Below are positions 1-6,821 of a stretch of 6,900 nt of DNA, in pieces. Location of the stretch: assembly GCA_020860805.1 (NCBI GenBank), contig JAJBTP010000065.1, forward strand, positions 1-6,900, read 5' to 3'. The first letter of the stretch is position 1. Each line of letters begins with the position of its first letter. This DNA is from Tannerellaceae bacterium (GTDB lineage: Bacteria > Bacteroidota > Bacteroidia > Bacteroidales > Tannerellaceae). Under the pieces are notes generated by a model. The model did no database searches. It worked only from the letters and a program-made list of their open reading frames with translations, and was not told where the DNA came from. A program made the position numbers and the translations under genes.

Positions 1-1292
1 CGCAGGAGAATCTGCGGCTACAAATGCCAGCATCGACTGGGTCTAGACAACTGCACCAGCATATATTCAGCAACCGTCCACCGGAACCGTTGGGTTCCAT
101 AGGAAGACGTTCGCCGGGTAACAGTATCGAAAAGGCATCTATGGATTTAATGGAAAGCCATAAAAACCGTTACAGATACAACGAAATACTGATCAACGAG
201 GTCATTATGAGTATGCTCAATACGGCTACAATTAAACCAATTGAAGAACGTATTGATTTTAAAAAGTTAAATATTTATTTAAAAACAGAATTTAAGAATA
301 ACGGTCTGGAACTTCCGTTTGTGTTTACTGTTATTAATAAAGATGAAAAAGTCGTATATCAAAGTGGAGCGTTGCAGCGGCAACCAAAAGCTTCTGATGT
401 GTTAACTACGGTATTATTTCCTAACGATCCGCCATCAAGGCAAAATTATCTGAAAGTATACTTTCCGGATAAAACAAGTTATATTTTCAGTTCCATCGTT
501 ACCTTCTTAATCCCGTCAGTCATCTTTTCATTATTATTGCTGGTAACCTTCATATTTACTATATATATAGTATTCCGCCAGAAGAAATTATCAGAAATGA
601 AAAACGACTTTATCAACAATATGACTCACGAGCTGAAAACACCTGTGTCTACTATATCACTGGCTGCACAGATGTTGAAAGACTCAGATATAACCAAAAG
701 TCCGGATGTATTTAAACACATTTCCGGTGTGATTAATGACGAGACCAAACGGTTAGGTTTTCTTGTTGAAAAAGTATTGCAGATGTCTTTATTCGAAAGA
801 CAAAAAGCTGCACTGAAATTAAAAGAAATAGATGCAAATGATTTAATCGCAAGCGTAGCGAATACATTTGTATTGAAAGTAGAAAAATATGACGGTTCTA
901 TGGATATCGATTTGCAGGCAGTGGATTCATCCATTTATGCAGACGAAATGCATATAACAAATGTGTTATTTAACTTAATGGATAACGCAGTAAAATACCG
1001 TCGGCCAGACGTACCATTGGAATTAATGGCACGTACATGGAACGAAAACGGCAAATTGATGATTTCTATCGAGGATAATGGCATCGGTATAAAAAAAGAA
1101 TACCAAAAGAAAGTATTCGACCGGTTTTTCCGGGTACCAACCGGTAATGTCCATGATGTGAAAGGATTCGGTCTGGGACTGGCATATGTACGTAAGATTG
1201 TGGAAGACCACAACGGAAGCATACGTGCAGAAAGCGGTGCAGGCAATGTAGGAACGAAATTTATTATTACTTTACCTCTAATAAAAAGTTAG
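1..1292 (+). CDS. rprX: RprX-type sensor histidine kinase, 5' end outside the window
   Basis: Inner-membrane histidine kinase that phosphorylates the response regulator encoded just downstream. The reading frame is open to the window edge (first whole codon at 3), so the ATG at 24 is probably internal; RprX homologues are roughly 100 residues longer at the N-terminus and carry a first membrane segment there. Numbering from the ATG at 24: residues 1-155 are a periplasmic sensor region, 158-184 a strongly hydrophobic membrane helix, then the H-box THELKTP with phospho-acceptor His202 (627-629), N-box NLMDNAVKY (317-325), G1 box DNGIGI (351-356), F-box VFDRFFR (364-370) and G2 box GFGLGL (381-386). 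All catalytic boxes are intact, so it should be an active kinase. There is no HAMP or PAS domain between membrane and H-box. The periplasmic PIEER and the IFSS..FLIPS stretch before the helix resemble Bacteroides RprX as I remember it. The family call is firm; the inducing signal is unknown. Confidence 0.93.
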   Translation, partial: QENLRLQMPASTGSRQLHQHIFSNRPPEPLGSIGRRSPGNSIEKASMDLMESHKNRYRYNEILINEVIMSMLNTATIKPIEERIDFKKLNIYLKTEFKNNGLELPFVFTVINKDEKVVYQSGALQRQPKASDVLTTVLFPNDPPSRQNYLKVYFPDKTSYIFSSIVTFLIPSVIFSLLLLVTFIFTIYIVFRQKKLSEMKNDFINNMTHELKTPVSTISLAAQMLKDSDITKSPDVFKHISGVINDETKRLGFLVEKVLQMSLFERQKAALKLKEIDANDLIASVANTFVLKVEKYDGSMDIDLQAVDSSIYADEMHITNVLFNLMDNAVKYRRPDVPLELMARTWNENGKLMISIEDNGIGIKKEYQKKVFDRFFRVPTGNVHDVKGFGLGLAYVRKIVEDHNGSIRAESGAGNVGTKFIITLPLIKS

Positions 1293-1294
1293 TC

Positions 1295-2026
1295 ATGGAA
1301 GAAAAACTTAAAATTTTATTTTGCGAGGACGATGAGAACCTCGGAATGCTTTTAAGAGAATATTTACAAGCAAAAGGGTATGTAACCGACTTATTTACAG
1401 ACGGAGAAGCTGGATATAAAGGATTTACTAAAGGACAATATGATTTATGTGTATTAGATGTAATGATGCCTAAAAAAGACGGATTTACATTAGCGCAGGA
1501 AATACGTTCCATCAATCCTGATATACCCATTATTTTCCTTACTGCAAAAACAATGAAGGAAGATATTCTGGAAGGATTTAAAATTGGTGCAGACGATTAT
1601 CTGACCAAACCATTCAGTATGGAAGAATTATTACTTCGCATAGAAGCAATCCTTCGTCGTGTAAAAGGCAAAAAACTGAAAGATGTTCCTTTCTACAAGT
1701 TAGGAAACTTCCTGTTTGATACGCAGAAACAAACCCTTTCTATTGGTGACAAAGTAACCAAACTTACCACCAAAGAATGTGAGCTACTGAGTCTTTTATG
1801 TGCACATGCAAATGAAATACTGGAACGTAACTATGCATTGAAAACCATCTGGGTAGATGACAACTATTTCAACGCACGTAGTATGGACGTTTATATTACT
1901 AAATTGCGTAAACTTCTGAAAGACGATCCAGGAATCGAAATTATCAACATTCACGGTAAAGGATATAAGTTGATCACTCCTACCGGTGAAGAACAAGCCA
2001 GAGAAGATGGTATTCAGGTTCTATAA
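1295..2026 (+). CDS. rprY: OmpR-family response regulator RprY
   Basis: Cytoplasmic DNA-binding response regulator, partner of the kinase upstream. The 243 residues hold an N-terminal receiver domain (about 5-122) with acidic pocket Glu11/Asp12, phospho-acceptor Asp55 in VLDVMMPKKDG, Thr83, and Lys105 in the LTKPF motif. A C-terminal winged-helix domain follows (about 132-228), with the recognition helix near ARSMDVYITKLRKLL (194-208) and the wing HGKGYKL (220-226). Length and layout are normal for OmpR/PhoB regulators. The ATG lies 2 nt after the kinase stop, so the two are almost certainly co-transcribed and translationally coupled; no Shine-Dalgarno is visible before it. The name comes from resemblance to Bacteroides RprY. 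In Porphyromonas gingivalis RprY is described as an orphan linked to oxidative stress, whereas here it has its kinase. Target genes cannot be read from this window. Confidence 0.95.
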   Translation: MEEKLKILFCEDDENLGMLLREYLQAKGYVTDLFTDGEAGYKGFTKGQYDLCVLDVMMPKKDGFTLAQEIRSINPDIPIIFLTAKTMKEDILEGFKIGADDYLTKPFSMEELLLRIEAILRRVKGKKLKDVPFYKLGNFLFDTQKQTLSIGDKVTKLTTKECELLSLLCAHANEILERNYALKTIWVDDNYFNARSMDVYITKLRKLLKDDPGIEIINIHGKGYKLITPTGEEQAREDGIQVL

Positions 2027-2050
2027 ACAGATATTTTAGATACATATAAG

Positions 2051-2082
2051 CAAAACACAGAACTCAAATTCTGTGCTTTTTT
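2051..2082 (+). terminator. Rho-independent terminator after rprY, possibly bidirectional
   Basis: A 7-bp perfect stem (CACAGAA at 2056-2062 with TTCTGTG at 2069-2075) encloses a 6-nt loop, and a run of six T follows at 2077-2082. It starts about 30 nt after the rprY stop. It lies between convergent genes, and on the minus strand the same hairpin is followed by TTTTGCTT, a weaker T-run, so it may also stop transcripts coming from cstA. Structure is seen in the sequence; two-way use is inferred. Confidence 0.8.
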
Positions 2083-2104
2083 CGTTTGTATTCTTTTCCT
2101 TTTA

Positions 2105-3517
2105 CTACTTCTTTCTGATTGAATAGAAAAAGTAGAAGCCTAACAGTAAAGTGATTGTTATCCCTATCCCACGGGAAAGATGAATAGATAAAGCAAAACC
2201 TTCCGGAGCTGCAAATATATACGTAGAGCAGACAGCTGTCATAAATAAGGCGGGTAGCAAGGTTATAAAATAGTTGCGCTTTGTTCCTGCCATCCAAACC
2301 GTTAAGGCCCAAAGTGTAAATACGGCTAAAGTTTGATTTAACCATGCAAAATAACGCCAGATAACCGAGAAATCCATCTGCAATATCAGGAACCCGACTA
2401 TAAACAAAGGAATGGATATCCACAATCTTTTCCTGATTGGTTTCTGATCTATTTTCAGAAAGTCAGAAACAATCAAACGGGCTGAACGGAAAGCTGTATC
2501 ACCAGAAGTAATCGGAGCAGCAATAACCCCCAATACAGCTAAAAAAGCACCCAGAGTGCCTAACCATTCTTTTGTGATAGAGTCTACAATGATAGCTGCA
2601 TTATCGTTTCCGGCACTGGCTACAAAAAGGGTCTGCCCCTCCTCCGTATGAAAAAAATAAGTAGCAGCAGCAGCCCATATTAAAGCCACAATACCTTCCG
2701 CAATCATTGCCCCATAGAAAACCGGACGCCCATATTTTTCATTCTTCATACAACGTGCCATCAACGGACTTTGACTGGCATGGAAACCGGAAATAGCTCC
2801 ACAGGCAATCGAAACAAACATCATCGGAAAAATAGGTAAACCTTCCGGATGAGTATTTTGTAACCCCTGAGTAATTTCCGGTAGTTCTGGTCGCTGATAC
2901 AGCAGCATAAACAAAATACCAAACGCCATAAAAAACAAGGCAATAGCAAATAAAGGATAGATTTTTCCTATGATTTTATCAATAGGCAACAAAGTCGCAA
3001 TTATATAATAAATAAAAACAACTGTAGCCAAAAAAGTAATATCCAGAGATTCCGGTGTTAACCGGGCTAACAATCCGGCGGAACCAGCCACAAAAACAGC
3101 TCCGACTAATACCATCAGAACAACTGTAAGCCCCCGCATAAATTGTTTAACATTGACACCTAAATAACGTCCTATCAGTTCCGGCAGACTCTCCCCATTA
3201 TTCCGGAGCGAAAGCATACCAGCCAGATAATCATGGGTTGCCCCGGCAAAAATACTTCCCAGTACAATCCAGATAAAGGACGACATACCAAACTTAGCCC
3301 CCATGATAGCGCCGAAAATGGGCCCTAATCCTGCTATATTAAGAAACTGAATCATAAATATTTTCCAGGTAGGCATAGGAAGATAATCTACCCCATCCTG
3401 TTTTGAGTAGGCGGGAGTTGTACGGGTTTTATCTATTCCAAACACCCGTTCAATAAAAGCTCCGTATATAAAATAACCGGCAACCAGGAGTAAAAGGCAA
3501 CAAATAAAAGTAATCAT
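2105..3517 (-). CDS. cstA: CstA-family carbon starvation protein, short form (inner-membrane transporter)
   Basis: Polytopic inner-membrane protein of 470 residues. E. coli relatives CstA and BtsT, which are implicated in peptide and pyruvate uptake, are about 700 residues; this is the short form usual in Bacteroidota and many anaerobes. About 12-13 hydrophobic segments are visible, for example near 2-21, 80-100, 127-150, 159-178, 184-206, 226-245, 268-290, 318-337, 365-382, 391-410, 417-435 and 444-465. Family marks are GLGPIFGAIMGAKFG (63-77), HDYLAGMLSLRNNGESLPEL (95-114), ACGAISGFHASQSP (238-251), SGDTAFRSARL (338-348) and RYFAWLNQTLA (388-398). The N-terminus starts directly in the first membrane helix, supporting this ATG, though no Shine-Dalgarno precedes it. 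The gene is separated from yqeY upstream by a terminator, so it probably has its own promoter, which I could not identify. Family membership is firm; the substrate in this organism is not established. Confidence 0.93.
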   Translation of the reverse strand: MITFICCLLLLVAGYFIYGAFIERVFGIDKTRTTPAYSKQDGVDYLPMPTWKIFMIQFLNIAGLGPIFGAIMGAKFGMSSFIWIVLGSIFAGATHDYLAGMLSLRNNGESLPELIGRYLGVNVKQFMRGLTVVLMVLVGAVFVAGSAGLLARLTPESLDITFLATVVFIYYIIATLLPIDKIIGKIYPLFAIALFFMAFGILFMLLYQRPELPEITQGLQNTHPEGLPIFPMMFVSIACGAISGFHASQSPLMARCMKNEKYGRPVFYGAMIAEGIVALIWAAAATYFFHTEEGQTLFVASAGNDNAAIIVDSITKEWLGTLGAFLAVLGVIAAPITSGDTAFRSARLIVSDFLKIDQKPIRKRLWISIPLFIVGFLILQMDFSVIWRYFAWLNQTLAVFTLWALTVWMAGTKRNYFITLLPALFMTAVCSTYIFAAPEGFALSIHLSRGIGITITLLLGFYFFYSIRKK

Positions 3518-3558
3518 ATCATGAGTTGTTAGAAGTAAAGAGAAAGTCTAAAAAGCAT

Positions 3559-3604
3559 AAAAAAGCAGATTCCGCAGTTTGTTTATTTTACCTGCTGAAT
3601 CTGC
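3559..3604 (-). terminator. Rho-independent terminator of the ftsA-ftsZ-yqeY transcript
   Basis: Two 13-nt arms (3565-3577 and 3592-3604) pair with a single internal C/T mismatch around a 14-nt AT-rich loop. Read on the minus strand, the hairpin starts 23 nt after the yqeY stop and is followed by six T (A-run at 3559-3564 on the plus strand) and a second T-rich stretch. The plus-strand side has no T-run, so it acts in the minus direction only. This is the strongest hairpin in the window. Confidence 0.87.
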
Positions 3605-3627
3605 GCTCCATGTATAAACAATAATTT

Positions 3628-4080
3628 TTACTGGTTCAACAGTTTTTTTACGGTTTCGGAAATAGCGCGTCCTTCTGCTTTTCCGGCTAATGTCTTGTTG
3701 GCAGCACCCATAACCTTACCCATATCTTTAGGACCTTCAGCACCTACTTCGGCAATAATCTTCTTCAGTTCCACTTCCAGTTCTTCAGCACTCATTTGCT
3801 TAGGCAGATAGCCCTCGATAGCAGCCACTTCTTCCAGTTCATTTTCAGCTAATTCCGGACGCCCCTGCGTTTTATAAATCTCAGCACTCTCTTTACGCTG
3901 CTTCACCATTTTCTGAATAATTTTTACAGCAGCATCATCTGTCAGTTCACCATCTCCACCTTTAGCTGTTTTAGCTTCCAGGAATTCTTTTTTAACTCCA
4001 CGAAGTGCCTGTAAACGCACTTTATCTTTAGCAATCATTGCTGCTTTAATATCTTCACTTACTTTATCAAAAAGACTCAT
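3628..4080 (-). CDS. yqeY: GatB/YqeY-domain protein
   Basis: Small soluble cytoplasmic protein of 150 residues, close to the usual 147-150 of the YqeY family. The family resembles the C-terminal tRNA-contacting part of the GatB subunit of Asp/Glu-tRNA amidotransferase, but stands alone without the catalytic subunits; its role is not settled. Recognisable stretches are ALRGVKKEFLEAK (25-37), KMVKQRKESAEIY (57-69), GRPELAENELEEVAAIEGYL (73-92) and KDMGKVMG (118-125). The protein is predicted to be almost entirely helical and rich in Lys and Glu. It begins 37 nt after ftsZ on the same strand and is followed by a strong terminator, so it looks like the last gene of the fts transcript. A weak purine stretch (AAGAGA) sits about 12 nt upstream of the ATG. 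Family call is firm; a functional tie to cell division rests only on position. Confidence 0.93.
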   Translation of the reverse strand: MSLFDKVSEDIKAAMIAKDKVRLQALRGVKKEFLEAKTAKGGDGELTDDAAVKIIQKMVKQRKESAEIYKTQGRPELAENELEEVAAIEGYLPKQMSAEELEVELKKIIAEVGAEGPKDMGKVMGAANKTLAGKAEGRAISETVKKLLNQ

Positions 4081-4117
4081 TGTTACATCTCTTAATTAGT
4101 TAAATTTCTGTTTACGA

Positions 4118-5464
4118 CTAACGAAAGCTGATTCTCGGTTTTGTATCAGACGGGGGTGCAGATGAAGGACTGGCAGCGGTTCCGGCTGGCTTATCCGCAT
4201 CTGTATTTACTTTTACGCGTGCTCTGGCTATAATCTTCGGATCCCGGTTATAAGTCGGATGCTCTTCCAGTAAAGAAATCAGGGCATCATCATCCATCTC
4301 CTCTACTGTCAGTATAACAGCTTTATAACGGGACGAGACACTGATAATGCCCCTATCCGTAGGACCGTAATATTTCTCTATGAGTTCCTTTTCTCTTTTC
4401 TCACGTTGCAGACGTTCTTCTTCCTGCCGTAATTCTTCTTCCGACATCCGCGAAGCATCAGCACGTTTGCGATCCATAAATTCCGGAATATTCTCCATAC
4501 CAAATCCGGTAGCCAGAATAGTCATTTTCACCTGTTCCCCCAAAGTATCATCCTGTGCAGTACCCCAGATAACTTCAATATTCCGTCCGAAACGGGACAT
4601 AAAGTCATGTACATCATTCATCTCTTCCATGAGCAATTCATGCTCTCCGCTGAAAGAAACATTAAACAATATCTTCTTCGCTGTAAAGATATCGTTATTG
4701 TTTAATAATGGAGAATTAAGTGCATCCTCGATCGCTGCACGGACACGTCCCTCACCAGAACCGAATCCATTACTCATCAAAGCGACCCCTCCATCCTTCA
4801 TGGTTGTATTTACATCGGCAAAGTCCAGATTAATAATACCTGGAATAGTAATAATTTCCGCAATACTTTTAGCCGCTGTTGTCAGTGTATCATCCGCACG
4901 GGCAAAAGCATTTGTCATCGTCAGATCAGAGTAGATTTCCCGTAAACGCTCATTATTGATAACCAACAAAGCATCTACATTTTTTCCAATCTCTTCAACC
5001 CCATTCAAAGCCTGAATAATTTTGCGTTCACCTTCAAACATAAAAGGAATAGTGACAATTCCTACCGTCAGGATTCCCATATCTTTGGCTACTTTCGCAA
5101 TTACCGGCGCAGCTCCGGTTCCCGTACCACCACCCATTCCGGCAGTAATAAAGACCATCTTGGTTCCGTCACCCAACATCTGCTGGATATCCCGTAAACT
5201 TTCTTCAGCAGCCTGCATGGCCCGTTCCGGACGATTACCGGCTCCCAGTCCCTGGGTAATTTCACGGCCTAAAGATAGTTTTACCGGTACATCCGATCGG
5301 TTTAAAGCCTGATTATCCGTATTACAAAGTACGAAGGTTACATCCTTGATACCTTCTTTATACATATGGGTAACAGCATTACCACCACCACCACCGACTC
5401 CTATCACTTTGATTATATTAGGAGATGTACTCGGATAATTGAAGTCTAATATTGTATCGTCCAT
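4118..5464 (-). CDS. ftsZ: Cell division protein FtsZ (tubulin-like GTPase)
   Basis: Cytoplasmic tubulin-like GTPase that polymerises into the division ring. Of 448 residues, the first ~320 form the standard core: N-terminal glycine loop GVGGGGGNAV (22-31), tubulin signature GGGTGTG (111-117), and the synergy (T7) loop NLDFADV (212-218) supplying Asp214 and Asp217, which complete the active site of the neighbouring subunit. All catalytic residues are present. From about 332 the protein departs from E. coli and B. subtilis FtsZ: a highly charged, likely coiled-coil helix (339-366), then a non-repetitive stretch with a hydrophobic strand AVILTVEEM (382-390) and acidic helix (to ~412), then a short Ala/Pro/Ser linker (425-442). 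It ends in KPRISFR without the common IPxFLR-type peptide. The ATG lies 28 nt after the ftsA stop, with no Shine-Dalgarno between them; an operon is almost certain. Confidence 0.98.
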   Translation of the reverse strand: MDDTILDFNYPSTSPNIIKVIGVGGGGGNAVTHMYKEGIKDVTFVLCNTDNQALNRSDVPVKLSLGREITQGLGAGNRPERAMQAAEESLRDIQQMLGDGTKMVFITAGMGGGTGTGAAPVIAKVAKDMGILTVGIVTIPFMFEGERKIIQALNGVEEIGKNVDALLVINNERLREIYSDLTMTNAFARADDTLTTAAKSIAEIITIPGIINLDFADVNTTMKDGGVALMSNGFGSGEGRVRAAIEDALNSPLLNNNDIFTAKKILFNVSFSGEHELLMEEMNDVHDFMSRFGRNIEVIWGTAQDDTLGEQVKMTILATGFGMENIPEFMDRKRADASRMSEEELRQEEERLQREKREKELIEKYYGPTDRGIISVSSRYKAVILTVEEMDDDALISLLEEHPTYNRDPKIIARARVKVNTDADKPAGTAASPSSAPPSDTKPRISFR

Positions 5465-5492
5465 TACTTTACCGAATTAAGCTTTTCTACAT

Positions 5493-6821
5493 TTAATTAT
5501 CTTCCTGGTCATCAAACAGACCGCTCACAAAACCACCGAACTTACCACCGATACGGTTCATGATACCCGCTTTTTTGGGTTTTTCCGGCTTCGGTTCAGG
5601 TTTAGGTTCAGGCTCTACAACAACAGGTTCATCTTTTACTTCCGGTTGTTCTACTTTAGGAGGCACATAAATGCAACAGTTTTTATCTCCCTGTATTAAC
5701 AGAGAGAGAGCAACCAGAAATTCAGGATTATTAGTAATAAAATCATTCCGTTCCAGTACCCGTTTACGCAATGTTGCAAAACGAACTTCCGTATTTAATC
5801 GTTTACCGATTACATCAGCCAGATTTTTCAATGCCGAAGCACCACCGGACAGTACAACACCTGCACCCAGGTTTTCCACCAGGCCGGTTTCCTCCAGACG
5901 GACATATACATTTTCCAGAATCTCCTGCATACGGGCTTCTACCACCATATTCAATTCACTCAAAGGTATCTGGCGTAACCCGACCCCTTCTGTAGGACTT
6001 ACCTGTATATTAGTGGTCGTATCCTTTTCAATCACTACACTACCATACGTCCGTTTAATCCGTTCGGCTTCCGCTTCTACCATATTCAGGCTGGTTATAT
6101 CACGGGTTATCAGGTTGCCTCCGAAAGGAATGACAGAAAGATTCACCAATTGCCCGTTTTTATAAACCGCCAGGCTGGTCACCCCTGCACCAAAATCAAT
6201 CAGTGCACATCCCAGATTTTTCTCATCCTCCGTTAGAACCGAATCAGCCAGTGCCAAAGGAGAAACTACAATACCTGCAATCTCTATCTTAGCTCGTTCA
6301 GCTATACTATTTTTGATATACCTTTGCAAAGAAGGCCGGCCGACAATCAGCTTGTAACGGGCCTCAATCCGGTTACAGGGAATACCTACCGGATTAGGTT
6401 CAAATTTACCATCCAGGTAATAAGCCGGAGAAACAATGTCCAGCACATCCAACATATCCGGAGCATAGGCCTGGCATTCTTTGTATAAAGAATTGATTAT
6501 TTCTTCCGTTACCACTCCTTCCGGACCTAAAATTTTAGGTACAGTATGTTCAATTGAACGAATGGATTGTCCACCCAGTCCAACATATATTTTTCCGATT
6601 TTAGAACCTTGCAGTTTATTTTCAAGCTTAAGAATCAGGCGTTTTACTTTATTAGCCGTCTCCTCCACATTATAAACACATCCCCTGCGAATACAGGAAG
6701 AGGAACTCTCTACTTCATGGGCTATCACCGCAATGCCCCCACTCTCGTTTTTCACTCCAACCATCCCTACCAGATGAGAAGAGCCTAAGTCAATGGCCGC
6801 AATAAAGTCTGAATATGCCAT
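5493..6821 (-). CDS. ftsA: Cell division protein FtsA (actin-like membrane anchor)
   Basis: Actin-like ATPase-fold protein that tethers FtsZ polymers to the inner membrane and recruits later division proteins. Across its 442 residues are phosphate-1 AAIDLGSSHLVGMVG (8-22), an SHS2-type (1C) subdomain around 85-165, phosphate-2 ALIDFGAGVTSLAVY (206-220), connect-1 around GGNLITRDIT (234-243), and the adenosine motif GVVLSGGASALKNL (321-334). The C-terminus has a Pro/Glu/Lys linker with PEPK units (404-417) and then a glycine-containing amphipathic stretch, IMNRIGGKFGGFVSGLF (420-436), matching the membrane-targeting helix of FtsA proteins. The start fits the family because phosphate-1 begins by residue 8. 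No Shine-Dalgarno is visible; the 79 nt upstream are AT-rich and may hold a promoter or the tail of an upstream cell-wall or division gene. It is the first fts gene in the window, directly upstream of ftsZ. Confidence 0.97.
   Translation of the reverse strand: MAYSDFIAAIDLGSSHLVGMVGVKNESGGIAVIAHEVESSSSCIRRGCVYNVEETANKVKRLILKLENKLQGSKIGKIYVGLGGQSIRSIEHTVPKILGPEGVVTEEIINSLYKECQAYAPDMLDVLDIVSPAYYLDGKFEPNPVGIPCNRIEARYKLIVGRPSLQRYIKNSIAERAKIEIAGIVVSPLALADSVLTEDEKNLGCALIDFGAGVTSLAVYKNGQLVNLSVIPFGGNLITRDITSLNMVEAEAERIKRTYGSVVIEKDTTTNIQVSPTEGVGLRQIPLSELNMVVEARMQEILENVYVRLEETGLVENLGAGVVLSGGASALKNLADVIGKRLNTEVRFATLRKRVLERNDFITNNPEFLVALSLLIQGDKNCCIYVPPKVEQPEVKDEPVVVEPEPKPEPKPEKPKKAGIMNRIGGKFGGFVSGLFDDQEDN

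Noticed and set aside
24..26. ATG at 24 as the true start of the histidine kinase
   Set aside because: The frame is open upstream to the window edge, and the family needs an N-terminal membrane segment that is missing here.
626..1246. Minus-strand open frames opposite the histidine kinase
   Set aside because: They overlap conserved kinase motifs in full and encode low-quality Ser-rich or unpatterned proteins; shadow frames.
3565..3604. The 13-nt inverted repeat as a regulator-binding site or mobile-element end
   Set aside because: It is followed by a T-run in the minus direction just after the yqeY stop, which a simple terminator explains; no transposase or second copy is present.
4080..4145. 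The +1 frame across the ftsZ stop reads SAFVSRKQ, faintly like the canonical FtsZ tail AFLRKQ
   Set aside because: There is no slippery sequence or other support for a frameshift, the match is short, and the in-frame end is plausible. Worth only a glance when comparing homologues.
4380..4934. 184-codon plus-strand open frame inside ftsZ
   Set aside because: It is fully antisense to ftsZ, its product is Ser/Arg-rich without a recognisable domain, and it mirrors the codon pattern of ftsZ. It is a shadow frame.
5671..6165. 164-codon plus-strand open frame inside ftsA
   Set aside because: It is antisense to a clearly real ftsA, with no recognisable domain or start context.
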